Below, piece by piece: positions 49,801 through 59,372 of a DNA stretch of 64,000 nt. The DNA comes from Casuarius casuarius. Lineage: Eukaryota > Chordata > Aves > Casuariiformes > Casuariidae. Position 1 is the first letter of the stretch; every line of letters starts with the position of its first letter. The translations under genes and the position numbers were made by a program. The notes under the pieces are model-generated. The model was not told the DNA's origin, did not search any database, and saw only the letters and a program-made list of their open reading frames with translations. The stretch is taken from NCBI GenBank assembly GCA_003342895.1, contig PTFA01000011.1:4167988-4231987 (forward strand), in the 5' to 3' direction.

Positions 49801-52800
49801 CCTCTTCTAAGTTGAAGTATTCCTAAGCTCTTACGCATATTGTTGCAAAGCAGTACCCAAAGCAGCTGGTTTCCTTCACAAAGCAATACTTGCTGGCTGG
49901 GAGCAGCTACTGCTTCTGCTGGTGTTTAATGGCTAAAATAAGCTTGGGGTTGCCTTGTCGAAGAGGCCTCAGCATCCTTCATCCACTTGAAACTNGGAAG
50001 GAAGCTACTTGCTAACAGTGGGGCTCACCTGCCAGTGCTCTGCTGCAGTTGGCTTTGTGATATGAGTGTGCTTGCTAGTGCGAGAGTGGGAGAAACCCTG
50101 ACAAGATAAGCATAATTGAATGGATTTAAGTAAAAAGGTGGCCTCTCTAGGGATCTGCTGATCTGCACAGTTAAGCTTAAACTGGGCAACCTTATTAGAG
50201 GGCATTGATATTAGAGGGCAAATTGATAGACTCTGCCTGAAGTTTGGAATTGTTGCAGTTATCAGAGATTGCTGAGCAGCCAGTGCAGTTTTAAATGTCA
50301 GCACTATAATCTGTTCTGTAGCTGGGTAACATCATTGTGAACATGGTGGATCTCTGCCTCTCTTTTTTCTTTCTCTCTGTAATGGGGCAGATTAGGCGCA
50401 CACAGTGGATATGCACAGCAAGGAGTAAAGAAGTGTGGCACTGGAACAGGTGTTGAGGAACATCTGAGTTCATGCTCTGAGCTTCGAGTTGCTGAATGAG
50501 CAGGATTTGGGGTTCATCCAGCCCCAGTCTGCATGTTCTTGTGGAAAAAATACGTCTTTCAGATGTGCCTGAGAAACTGGCAGCTGTCCAGCCTAGCTGG
50601 TCCTCTGGATGAGGCTGGCAGAAGAGCTGCAGGGAACAGCTGGGATCTGAACGGCTACAGGGTGTGTGGAGTTCCCTTGTAATTCTGCCCTCTTGGCCTT
50701 GAGAGATGGAGGGGACTAGGGAGTGGGAAAGCAGAGCAGGCTAGGTGAAAAAGAGTTTTAAGGGCTCATATGGTAACAACCAGATGTAGTTAATCAGTAG
50801 TAACTTTTCTTCCACATATTCCATCTCTGATCTGTCCCTGCGCTGAGTTTGCATCACAATTGAATTCACAACTGAAATGGAACGCTTGCTTGAAAAGAAT
50901 GGCAAAGCATTAGACAGACTGAAAAATAACAGCACTGTGTCATCCCAGTGGGGCAGTGAGGCACAGGGTTGAAGGAGGCGTGAACCAGCTAATCAGATTG
51001 GAAGAGCAAGAATTACTGGCATCTCCTAGAGAAAAACAGACCACAGCACTACTGGCCTGCTTTTCTGTTTGGAAATCTGATGTGAAAGAAGAGGCGAGCA
51101 AGTGCATATGCACATTGCTGTTCTGACTATATCCTGTGGGGCATTAATGCTTTCAAAGGGCCTGGGTTCAGGACTCCCTCTTCTGGTGTCAGACCTGCTG
51201 CGGTGGTATATTTTGGGCCCTCTTGTGAGCAAAGAAGGATCAGTGAACTTCATGGGATCTCTTGCTAAAGTGCATGTCCTAAACAGTTTGAAAACGCTCG
51301 GTATGCCGGTCAGCTCTGCTATTGTAGCCACTCAGCTTTGCAAGCGTGTGAACTGGTCAGCATATATACTTCATGTAATAAGGGGAGGGACTGTCAGGTG
51401 CTATCTCTTTTCCCTCTTTGAGCACGTAATCAGGAAAATACAGTGCTTGCAAGGAGCTGAGGAAAAGCTAAATGAATCTTTGGTCATCCTCTTTGTTATG
51501 GTTAGATGATCTCGTTGTTTCTAGAAGCCTTAATTCTTGGTTGGGCCCTAGTCTAGTGGAGGTAGTTCACAGTACTGTGTCTGTGCGCACCTGGCCTGTG
51601 GTAACTTTTCAGAAGGGTGGAAAAGGTTTTGGTGTGACTGCTGCATGCTTTAATTTCCTCTGCTGCTTTGAGAGCCTGCTGGAGTGGAGTGTGTAGTACT
51701 GAGGTCAGCAGCAACTGCTCTGTCTAAAGGAGTGCTCTTTTGCCTTGGCAGCTGTGGTTGGGTTTTGAATTGGTGGGGTGTGTGTGTGCACGTCTGGGGG
51801 AATTACTGGTATTTCTGTGCCCTAACGATATAAAGCTTCTTCTAATATTTTTGTTGAATGCACACTTTCACAAATGATCTTTCTAGACTTCCTAGATGAC
51901 CCCTTCTCGGCCTATATGCTTAGGGATTTAAGAGTATTGCTTTCTCTCCCTGAAAGGAGATGGCTTTTTTATCTGCTCCAGTCAGACNCAGTGGGCACTC
52001 TGGAGAGTTTAACAAAATCAGCTTGTTCTGTTTACATCTTGTATGGCTTGAAGCAGTTTGGTCCGCTCTCTAGGAAGCCCTATTCAACCTCATTTAAATG
52101 TAGTAAACAAAAAGGGTCTCAAAATTGTGATTCAGCACTGTAATGAGATTCCATTCTCCATTCTAAGCAGTGGAAGTGTATGGTTCCTAAGAGCTGGTCT
52201 AGAAACAGGATTGCCTGTTTTGAGAACTGATTGGCCAGAGAAGCAGCTAAAACCCAGACGGCTTAGTCCTGTGTGTCAAATCGAAATGTGTGTAAAGATG
52301 CGCTTTACATGTTGATGATCCTCACTAGCTGAGGAGGGGAAGAAGTATAGCACCACTATTAGTCTGCTCACAGAGCCTCTGAAGGGCCAAGTTCCCAGTG
52401 CTCTGTGTTCCTTTAGAAAGCAATTAAGTTGCATGAACTGGGGCACTGATGTCCTTGACAACCTTATGAATTCGGTATTGGGATGTTATGCTTCTCTGTA
52501 ATGCAGGGGTGCTTCATGTCCCTGCCCAGTTGCCTCATACTTACAACATTGTGGCATGGGGAAGAAAGTGGTGAAAGACACCTTTACAGTGTTAAGGGTG
52601 TATCTTGTGCTGTTGTTGAGTTTCTTTTAGATTGGGAACAAAAATTGAGTGACTTGTCAACACTGATACAAGGTTTGTGTGTGGGGGTGGTGATAACAGG
52701 TGGCTTTGGGAAGCTAGCATGTGACCTAACTTTTATGTCAGTGAAGCCATGTATTTATCAGCACTTGGGAGCTGCTAGGCATGTTCATTGCTGGTGTTGC

Positions 52801-55800
52801 TAAATTTTCCTATGTTCTTATAGTATGAAAAATTGCGTGATACAAATAAATGAATCAGATCACTTTGCTGCACCTCACAGTGACAAAGAATACTCACAGC
52901 CAAATCCTCCCTCTAACTCTGTCTGTCTGTAGTGAGTCACTAATTGCACACTGTGTATACTGACTAATAAAATATGTTGGTGGAATACTGTTGTCCCATG
53001 TTGTAACTACAGAAGATAAATTCAGCTATTTTAAAATAACAGCAAGTGTCTGTACTCATTTTTGTATGTGAAGGGAAGGGAACCCAAAATGAACCATCTG
53101 AGGATGAAAAGAAGGAATTCTTCAAAAATAGCAATTTGTCTGGGAATCTGAAGGCTAGAGAGAGAGATTTTTTTTTAAACTCTATTGTTGAAACCTTTAT
53201 GGCAAATGCAATGGTGTGTTCACTGTAGTTGGACTTGGCCTGAGAAGCATCTACATGCATCTGCAGTACCTGGAAGCACAAAGAGCTAGTGGCCATCTTG
53301 ATGATCTTTAAAAGAAATTGGTCATTCCTAAAGTGACTGTGTGTGGACTGGTGCTGTTACTGTACTTGGCATAAACAGGCAGCTGGAACCAAGAGTATTT
53401 TATAGAAATGGAGCTCTCTACTGGAGAGTTTCCCACAGATGGTTGAATGACTATGCAAGGCAGGGGTCAGAGTTTGGTCCCATTAACTTAAGGTGTGTGT
53501 GGTGATTTTATTTATTATTAGCTTTGCTTTTGCTGGGGGTAGTGGTGGTGGTGGGTGTCAGCATTATGCCAAGTAACTGACAGTACTATTTGCAGTATGA
53601 TAAGAGTNGTGGTTGCGAGGGCTGCTGGTCCATGTCCTATGCTGACCTCTAGATAGGACTGGGAAATCTCTTCCTGCTGTAGGGCTGCAAAACGTGCCAG
53701 GTTTCCTCTTGAGGTTCTGTGTCATCACCCAGAGCAGCTGGCCATGGCAAGCAGGGCAGTAAATTGGCTGATGTCCCAAAACATACTGGTCAGGCAGCAT
53801 CTCTGGTAGTAACAGAGTGCTGCCATCTGCCTTCTCACCTATTGTTTGCCTTTTGAAGATGCGTGTGAAAACAGTGCACCTGACTTGTAGTATTTCTTTA
53901 CTCTTGCTGCTCATTTCCTCACCATTCCTGCACAGAGGAACTTACAGGGAAGCTAGTTATCACACAAATAGAGGGTGTTTTTTGTCTGCAGTGAGGGAGG
54001 ATGTAGTGCCTGGCCAGCTAATGCTACACCTGAAGTAGCATAGCTGAGGATGTGCCTACTTTGCTTTACAAGGCTATCTTAAGGTTCCCTTCCTTTCTGA
54101 AGTGTTGTCTTACGTGAGAGAGGCTTAAAAATCATATTCACTTCAATTTGTAAAGAATCCAAGTACAGTAGCAGGTCTAGGGCTTTAATTTTTCCATTAG
54201 CCTGGAGATCAAATCTGGAACAGCAAACTCAATTAGATGAAAGATCAGTTTTAAGTTTGAGATTGCTAATACTGTATTCCTTATGGATCTCAACACTAGC
54301 AAATGGAAGTTTGATATGCCCCTGAATTTATGGGGGACTCTTAAGTGTGAAAAGGTTAAGCCCTGTGCACACATTCTAGCTGTAACAAAAACACGCACAC
54401 ACAGACAGAAACCTCCATTTCCAGTTTGGGCCTATCAGCTTGTTAATTTGCCAGGGAGGAAGAGCTGTTGGTGAACATGCGTGCATCCAAAGCCCTCTCT
54501 CTTGTCTATGCTCTAGGTCATACTAGTTTAAGACTCTGGCAGATGTTGCTGGGCTCATGTAACATCCATGAATTGTTCTTCCCCGCACTCCATATATGAG
54601 AATCCATTTATCTTGAGAGTGGCGTGGCTAGTATGTTCAGAATAACATACTATAACCAGTAAATAGTGTTCAGAACAGACACGATGCATCTTTCCTGCTC
54701 ATCTTCATGTTAGTAACTGAATGCAGAAGAGAAGGGTTCATTCTGTGCTTTAGGTTCTACACATCTTGATTGTGATAGTGTCTCCTTGTTGCTGTCAGTT
54801 GGATTCCCTTTCACAGGCAGAGAAAAGGTAGCATTCAAATCCTATTTTGCTTTAAAAACTTCTTTCCTTTCTGGTTCTCTGTATCTAGTTTGTATGTAAT
54901 AGCATCCCCACTGTTTTCTACCAAAATACTCTAACATGTTAGCAGAGTGTTGCAGTGATTTTTAAAGTATATATTCAGCTACACCATCCTGAGAGTGTTA
55001 AGACTGAGCTCTGCTAATGGAATCAATAGAATCTTACATGACTGTAAAAAGAGCTGGACGTGCTGATGGACTCTGACTACCTGTCAGCTGATGTTAAAGG
55101 TGGAAGATGCTGCAAAGGCTTTTTGTAGATTATCTCCTTGGATAGTAAAACTTATACAGGCATGATTGCCTGATGATGCATCACAGTAAACATCAACTGT
55201 GGAAGATGCATAGAGAAGCATCATGGTCAGGCTTTGATCCTGAATGCTTTGTGTTTTTGTAGGTAATTGTTTTGTGCTTTTTGTAGAATCTCTGCCCTCA
55301 TTTAGGCAGACTAAATATGGGTGAGAGGCCTCTTTAGGAAAGAGTCTTTCCGACTTTGTGGTTGTGTAGCCCCTGCAAGAACATAGTGATTGCGAATCAC
55401 ACTCTGCTAGTAAGTGTGTAGCACTTGCGAATCACACTCTGCTAGTAAGTGTGTAGCACTTCTACTCCCTTGTCACTGTAGTTTCAGCATCAGTTAGAGT
55501 ACCTCTCATGACATTAGGCCTGCTTAGCAAAAAGTTACATCTGAGATGAAATATAAATTTTAAGATGGTAGGCAGGAAAGCAGGCAATTTCCTCTGTCAT
55601 CCCTGTAGTAAGTCACCCTTTCTGTGCAACTATATTTCTGCCCGTTGCAATTCAGTGCTTTGATCCTCCCACTAAGGACATGTTCAGGGCACTCTTTTTG
55701 TCTTCCACTGTCAGATCAGTACCTGACAAACTTTTTCTTCTTGCTCTTAGCTCCAAACTCACTCACAAGCTGACTGCACTTTCATTCAGTGGTCGTCTGT

Positions 55801-57969
55801 TTTTAGGAGCCCTTTACCAAGCTAACTGGCAGCATTCACTGAAATTCTCCTGGTAACTCTTCAAGTCTATCTCCTTTCTACCTTCTCCATTTCACACATT
55901 TCAGCTCACTTTCACAAAAGCAGCGCTTCCACTGCCTGTACATGTTGGGAGGTCTAGGGCATGCCAGCATCTATTCCCAGCTGTTAATTAACCTTTAGAG
56001 TACTTTCTGTGAATATCNATCCTAGTTCCTCTAGTTTCCAGTGCTAATTATTTTTCATGTCTTAGCATTTCAGACATACCTGTGCTCTTAAGACTGTTTC
56101 TGATTCTTCCATTAACCCTGTTTGTGCTGGAAAGCTGGTGTTTGAAGGACAGATGGTGAAGCAGAAATAATCATCCAGTTGCTCATGCTGCTTGCAGATT
56201 CACCCTTCTACTGATAAAGTGGCACTGTGAATACCCTTTGGAGTTCACCAGTGTGTTCAAATTCTGCTCTGTCCCCAAACACAGATGATATGTCCTTTGA
56301 TGTCTCCTGGTTTGCGGTGCGTTCCTTCGCATTGGATAGAGAGCCTGTCTTGCTAGCCTCACTGGACCGGAGAGGGATTGTGACACAGAGCAGGAGAAAC
56401 GGGAGCAGCGATCTCAGCCTGGAGAGAATCAGCCCGCTAGAATTTCGGCTCCGTGTGTATGGCTGCGAGGACCACGACTTTGGGAACCACTACTGCGTAG
56501 TGACCCCGTGGGTGCGGTCTGCCACCGGGGTATGGCAGCGGGAGCCTGACATCAAAGCCAAGCCCATCTTCTTATCTGTGAAAATGGATGGTAAGAGTGC
56601 AATATGAGCGTGGGGGAGCTTTAAGCCTTTGTTATGCCTTTCAGTAACAAATATTCCTGGGTTTTTTTTTAAAAGTGACTGTGATAATCCGATTAGATTT
56701 TGTTATCCTTTTTTGTTGTTTTCAACGTCTGATTCTAAATTCTGTAATGTTGCTAGTGTGAATGGATCACACTCATAGGGCTGAGTGTTCTCTTTCTTGA
56801 TCTAATATTGATATTTCACATAGCTGGGGCATCTTTTAATTAAGACTCAGCATTCTCTCCAAGTGTTAACCCTTCTGCTGCCTGCAGGAGGAAGCCTTGT
56901 TTTGCAGCTGGGGTGTGTTGAAGTACTGAGTCAGTCATGGTTAATATCAAAGCTGAGAACAGTGTGCCAGACAGAGCTCTGACTTCCTTTCTCTCCTAAC
57001 CACAAGATGTGCTGTTCCCTGCACTTTTCTCGTCCGCTTGTTGCAAGCGTTGCTAGACTTTCATGAGAAGCAAGATGCGCATTAGATGCTTGTGTTCAGC
57101 ATATAGCTAAGGTTTTGTACTGGAAGCTTCTTTCTCAGAAATTTGAGGAAAGGTCATGCTGGGAAGTCCTAGGAACTTGAGTGAATCAGAAGTTATTGTT
57201 CTCTCTACTGGGCAGGTGACGATGATTATAAGTGTACTTTCCAAACTCCTTCCATTTCCCAACCCTGCCCTTTAGCTGAACGGTAACACTTCAGAAGATT
57301 GAATTGCTAGTTTAGGCACCAACTTTGGTGTCTGATTAGACAGGATTGCTTAGTGGTGGTGAATGCACAGTTGTAATCCAACAAAGGATAAATAAGTCCA
57401 GTCCTCACCATTTGGAAAATAACTTATAAAAAGAATGCAGCTGCAATCTGCCTCTGGGGAAACCTTGCAAAGCTTTCATTTGGAGGAACAGGTAATGAGG
57501 TACCTCTTGAAAGTGGCTCCACTTTGCTGTCTCACTCTATGGTCTCTCTGGTGCTTCCAGTCTCCATGAGTCTTTGGAATGGTAGAGGAAGAAATAGAGG
57601 GTGAGGAGGGGAGGCAAAAGAGACCAGTCTTTGAAACCTTAAAAGGCAGAAGTTAGTAAGGAAAACTAGTTTAATTCCTTTCTGAAATAATCTGCCCATG
57701 ACTGAAAGGTGTGGGGTCCCCTCACTTTCTTAAACAAGAACAAATAACATGCCCTTTGAATTTCTCAGTGATGTAATGACTTTGTTTGCCTTCCTCTTTC
57801 AGTTCTGAATGCTTTCAAATACCCCCTGTTGATTGGCATTGGTCTGGCCACTGTCATTGGACTTTTATCCTGCCTCATCGGCTACTGCACCTCCCGTTGG
57901 TGCTGCAAGAAGGAAGTGCAGGAAACAAGACGAGAACGTCGCCGGCTAATGTCGATGGAGATGGACTGA
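20485..57969 (+). CDS. PTGFRN: PTGFRN orthologue, multi-exon CDS lacking exon 1
   Basis: Joined coding exons are 20485-20838, 21701-22120, 25609-25992, 30387-30812, 37899-38318, 48506-48613, 56285-56590 and 57803-57969. They encode six V-type Ig domains, one transmembrane helix and a short basic tail, 861 residues in one open frame. Every internal intron is GT-AG and phase 1. The family protein (EWI-F, CD9P-1, FPRP) is a type I plasma-membrane glycoprotein that binds tetraspanins CD9 and CD81, lowers prostaglandin F2-alpha binding to its receptor, and restrains myoblast fusion; these roles are established for mammals and only inferred here. Identity rests on long stretches matching the human protein from memory, such as DYDGPSEQNFDW in Ig 1, STPSTDATVQGNY, and a nearly identical transmembrane and tail region. 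Paralogues IGSF8, IGSF3 and CD101 fit less well. The signal-peptide exon is not in the window. One N falls in the coding sequence, at 25872. Confidence 0.96.
20839..21700 (+). other. Intron 2 of PTGFRN
   Basis: This 862-base GT-AG phase 1 intron is the shortest in the window. It ends in a T-rich acceptor tract followed by TTTTTGAATAG. I see no gene, repeat or RNA structure in it. Confidence 0.92.
21701..22120 (+). CDS. PTGFRN: PTGFRN exon 3: Ig V-type domain 2 with the EWI position
   Basis: This symmetric phase 1 exon of 420 bases encodes Ig domain 2. The first cysteine lies in FNLHC and the second in GGVYRC. A family-typical stretch LTHEGKF is followed by GYEERYHNGDIRLD. The tripeptide that names the EWI family falls at 22036-22044 and reads EWV here rather than EWI. 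A sequon NDT at 21964-21972 is absent from the human sequence as I recall it. The donor CTG/GTGAGT is strong. The frame runs on into the intron for 27 codons before a stop, so intron retention would give a short secreted form; nothing in the sequence shows that this happens. Confidence 0.96.
22121..25608 (+). other. Intron 3 of PTGFRN
   Basis: A GT-AG phase 1 intron of about 3.5 kb. It contains a short AAAC repeat at 23743-23765, single N bases (for example 23193, 23493, 24406) and short open frames on both strands that resemble no protein I know. The 3' end has a T- and TTTG-rich tract before the acceptor TTTTCCAAG. Confidence 0.92.
23743..23765 (+). repeat. AAAC short repeat
   Basis: About four AAAC units in intron 3, followed by further A-rich and T-rich runs up to about 23796. 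Confidence 0.85.
25609..25992 (+). CDS. PTGFRN: PTGFRN exon 4: Ig V-type domain 3
   Basis: This symmetric phase 1 exon of 384 bases encodes Ig domain 3. It opens with ALDVFISTRNVSVTERDSL, has its first cysteine in LTCNITTDRS and its second in DSGYYFC. The sequons NVS, NIT and NGS are visible, the last in the family motif NGSWHK near the domain end. The base at 25872 is undetermined; the codon NTG can only be Leu, Met or Val. It sits just before EDSGYYFC and does not interrupt the frame. The acceptor is TTCCAAG and the donor TAG/GTGAGT. Confidence 0.95.
25993..30386 (+). other. Intron 4 of PTGFRN
   Basis: A GT-AG phase 1 intron of about 4.4 kb ending in a clear pyrimidine tract and CTGCAG. 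It contains a C-rich run near 28064-28072, followed by alternating purine-pyrimidine sequence with GCATGC and GCACAC motifs, and an 18-base poly-T run at 30287-30304. Its short open frames lack recognisable domains. Confidence 0.92.
30287..30304 (+). repeat. Poly-T tract
   Basis: An 18-base T run in intron 4, about 80 bases upstream of the exon 5 acceptor. Confidence 0.9.
30387..30812 (+). CDS. PTGFRN: PTGFRN exon 5: Ig V-type domain 4
   Basis: This symmetric phase 1 exon of 426 bases encodes Ig domain 4. It starts DLDYDVFLNASKTPKFSDDP, followed by TELEC with the first cysteine and FTVSWYYR with the core tryptophan. The second cysteine is in DRGDYFC. Downstream come ISAWSRHRNNSWVKSKDV and SIFWA, all close to the human protein. 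Sequons are NAS and NNS. The coding part starts well before the first in-frame ATG at 30569, so the 5' half of the domain is only found by following the frame upstream to the acceptor CTGCAG. The donor is AAG/GTAGGA. Confidence 0.96.
34806..34846 (+). repeat. TG microsatellite, about 20 units
   Basis: A perfect TG dinucleotide run of 41 bases in intron 5 and the longest microsatellite in the window. It is a likely length-polymorphic marker, and it creates artefactual valine/cysteine open frames on + and histidine/threonine frames on the minus strand. Confidence 0.97.
35525..35541 (+). repeat. Poly-T tract
   Basis: A run of about 17 T in intron 5. Confidence 0.9.
36063..36076 (+). repeat. G14 homopolymer
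   Basis: Fourteen consecutive G in intron 5. Such a run can form a G-quadruplex and is hard to sequence accurately. Confidence 0.9.
36830..36840 (+). repeat. G11 homopolymer
   Basis: Eleven consecutive G followed by AGGAAGGGAG in intron 5, the second long G run within 800 bases. Confidence 0.9.
37685..37704 (+). repeat. Poly-T tract
   Basis: A run of 20 T in intron 5, about 195 bases upstream of the exon 6 acceptor. Confidence 0.9.
37899..38318 (+). CDS. PTGFRN: PTGFRN exon 6: Ig V-type domain 5
   Basis: This symmetric phase 1 exon of 420 bases encodes Ig domain 5. The stretch KPFFVAGHTFEMTCKVSSKN contains the first cysteine, and FRYRMYQTQISDAGLYRC the second. The domain ends with VVTAWSPGGG and SNPIQIDFQTS. 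Most of these segments are nearly identical to human. A sequon NGT is present, while the human sequon NWT reads DWT here (38111-38119). The acceptor CTCTTCAG is good. The donor CAG/GTTGGT is the weakest in the gene because intron position 3 is T. Confidence 0.96.
38319..48505 (+). other. Intron 6 of PTGFRN
   Basis: At about 10.2 kb this is the largest complete intron. It contains an old CR1-like interspersed repeat at about 41419-41575 and T/TG-rich tracts near 42126-42160. A segment at 42700-42910 contains ATTAATCATG and CCATTAATGG, a combination that can mark a conserved enhancer, but this is only suggestive. A TATAAAAG at 40698-40705 has no other promoter evidence. No open frame carries a recognisable domain. 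Confidence 0.92.
41419..41575 (+). repeat. Old sauropsid interspersed repeat fragment, CR1-like
   Basis: TTTTAAGGCCAGAAGGGATC, followed by CCTCTGGTCTGCACTTATAA, CATGGATCATAAGACTAATT and then GCATCCCATAACTGTAG, matches in order a repeat I recall as very common in turtles and crocodilians and older in birds. The copy is diverged. Family assignment is from memory, and edges are approximate. Confidence 0.45.
48506..48613 (+). CDS. PTGFRN: PTGFRN exon 7: first half of Ig domain 6
   Basis: A short symmetric phase 1 exon of 108 bases that encodes GPVFNVSVHSDNQMIYQGEL and then ADLLCIVTTEGMALEP. It contributes the first beta strands and the first cysteine of Ig domain 6; the partner cysteine is in exon 8. 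The human protein carries an RGD tripeptide here, but this copy reads QGE at 48553-48561. The exon is isolated between introns of 10.2 and 7.7 kb. The acceptor TTCTTTTTTAG is good and the donor CCAG/GTATTT moderate. It was identified by alignment with the human segment and by the clean phase match to exon 8. Confidence 0.93.
49016..49058 (+). repeat. Short tandem duplication, 26-base unit
   Basis: AACACTTCAGAGTGGAT occurs at 49016-49032 and again at 49042-49058, so a 26-base unit is repeated about 1.65 times in intron 7. Confidence 0.85.
49395..49470. repeat. AT-rich low-complexity tract
   Basis: About 75 bases of almost pure A/T built from TATAAAAATA-like units in intron 7. Confidence 0.85.
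55391..55460 (+). repeat. Perfect 35-base tandem duplication
   Basis: A 35-base unit beginning TGCGAATCAC and ending GTGTAGCACT occurs at 55391-55425 and again, without any mismatch, at 55426-55460. It lies in intron 7, about 0.8 kb upstream of exon 8. Perfect identity suggests a recent duplication, a two-copy minisatellite allele, or an assembly join. Confidence 0.95.
56285..56590 (+). CDS. PTGFRN: PTGFRN exon 8: second half of Ig domain 6
   Basis: This symmetric phase 1 exon of 306 bases completes Ig domain 6. It starts DDMSFDVSWFAVRSF, holding the core tryptophan, continues DREPVLLASLDRRGIVTQSR and SDLSLERISPLEF, and has the second disulfide cysteine in DFGNHYC followed by VVTPWVRSATGVW. 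A sequon NGS is visible. The last codons, SVKMD, match the human juxtamembrane sequence. CpG density is clearly higher than in the surrounding introns, as expected for coding sequence. The donor ATG/GTAAGA is good. Confidence 0.96.
56591..57802 (+). other. Intron 8 of PTGFRN
   Basis: A GT-AG phase 1 intron of about 1.2 kb ending in a strong pyrimidine tract (CCTTCCTCTTTCAG). I see no gene, repeat or RNA feature in it. Confidence 0.92.
57803..57969 (+). CDS. PTGFRN: PTGFRN exon 9 coding part: transmembrane helix and cytoplasmic tail
   Basis: The coding part begins VLNAFKYPLLIGIGLATVIG and continues LLSCLIGYC, a single membrane-spanning helix. It is followed by TSRWCCKKEVQETRRERRRL and the end MSMEMD, with a TGA stop at 57967-57969. 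The tail is nearly identical to human from memory. The cluster of cysteines at the inner membrane face is a typical palmitoylation context, and the basic run fits the ERM-protein binding described for EWI proteins; both are inferences here. Tetraspanin association is known to involve the transmembrane and Ig regions of this family. Confidence 0.97.
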
Positions 57970-59354
57970 GCGTGGGAACCAAAAGCACTTGCGTTTCGTG
58001 AGAGACTCGCAGGGCTCTTGGACTGTGCTGAGACACTCACTTGCAGGCCCAGACAAGACAGTGCGTTTCCTCTCCGATTTCAGCCTGAACCTCAAGCTTC
58101 TCCTTGTTACACCTCATGTCCTGAGAGTGCTCAGGCCATATTTAGCAACTCAGAGTTCTCCTTTTCCAGCAGCACTTTCTGCGCAGGGAAAAGTCCTTCT
58201 CATGTGCAAACTGTCAAGCCTTTTTTCAGCAGGGCCCTGTGACAAAATTCACTGAGTTTTTCGTTTGTTTTTCTCTTCCCTCATGGTTTTGAAAAGATCT
58301 GGTATGAAAAGATGGTGGGGAAGGGGATGGGTATGAAGGAGCTGGTAGAAGTGTTAGACTTCCATCATGTTAACCAGTCTGCTCTTCCTGCCTCCCCCAT
58401 CACACCATCCTGTCCTCTTTCTCTGTCCGCCCTGGTGTCTGACTTAACTCTGTGTTAGGACAAAGACTGAAGAAGAGTGCTTGCTGGTGCCTCCTGAGGC
58501 TGTTGTGGTGAAGAATTGGTTTATAGTTGTGACATGCCTTCTCTTCTCTGGCTTTCAAAGAGTTTATGGTTAAGCCCAAAACAGAATTTGCCTGCCTGGA
58601 GGTTTGAGATTTATTTCTTAAGGATTTTTCTATTTTCAGTGCTCAAAATTCTTAGCTGTGGTGAATAGGGGCTGGCTTAGCAACCCTGAAGAGTCAGTCC
58701 TCAGACAAGAGTTTTCTGGATCTCTGCTTATGGCCACCTTCTCCTTCCACCTCTCCACCTTCTTTTCTCTCCACTACGGCTGCTCCTGTTGTGCCTCAGA
58801 CCCTGTTCTGCTTGTGGTGGTGGGGCAATGTGGTGTCTAGGAATGTGGCCCAGCTTTCTGCTGGTCTCAGCAGAGAGGTAGGAAAGCTTGCCTCAGTGAT
58901 GATGGTATGATTCATGGAAAAAAATGGGGATGGGTCCTTGTGTGTAGCTGGCCAGCTGATGATCACATTTAGGGGAGATTTGGAAGCTAGGTATTATGAA
59001 TGCACGGACCAGACTCCAACACTGCTTCTGCCAGTCACTCGGTAACCCTTGAGCCTGTGAGCAGAGTCTGAGATCTGCGGTAGCTAAAGTGCAGCTCATG
59101 TTTCCTTCAGAGTAGGAATAAGAATTGGCCCAAGGCAAGCAAGAATCCTTCAGGTTCCAGTGATCTTGGTCTTGTGCAAAAGGCCCTTTGTCCATAGGCC
59201 TGCAGCAGGGCTTCCCATGGGTTTGAGGCATATTTCTAGGTGCTATAATATAAGAAGTCGTGCTTTGGTCTTCCATGTACTCTGACCTGGCTCCTAAGTG
59301 GGAGCAGCTCCTTTTCTTGGCAGCTCTCTTTCCAGCACAGCTGGTGTTTTAAGC

Positions 59355-59372
59355 AATAAAAGTCAGAATAAA
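59355..59372 (+). terminator. Candidate proximal polyadenylation signals (two AATAAA)
   Basis: AATAAA occurs at 59355-59360 and again at 59367-59372. Use would shorten the 3'UTR to about 1.4 kb. The downstream sequence is only modestly GT-rich (TTACTGTGTATAAAC), so this is a weaker candidate than the distal site. Confidence 0.45.

Larger units (their letters stand above)
48614..56284 (+). other. Intron 7 of PTGFRN
   Basis: A GT-AG phase 1 intron of about 7.7 kb that splits Ig domain 6. It contains a short partial duplication at 49016-49058, an AT-rich tract at about 49395-49470 and a perfect 35-base tandem duplication at 55391-55460. Open frames on either strand (for example 51102-51509) show no domain or signal I recognise. 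The acceptor is CCCCAAACACAG, with a modest pyrimidine tract. Confidence 0.92.

Noticed and set aside
51102..51509. 135-codon + frame in intron 7
   Set aside because: An opposing minus-strand frame covers the same bases. Composition is intron-like, and no domain or conserved motif was seen.
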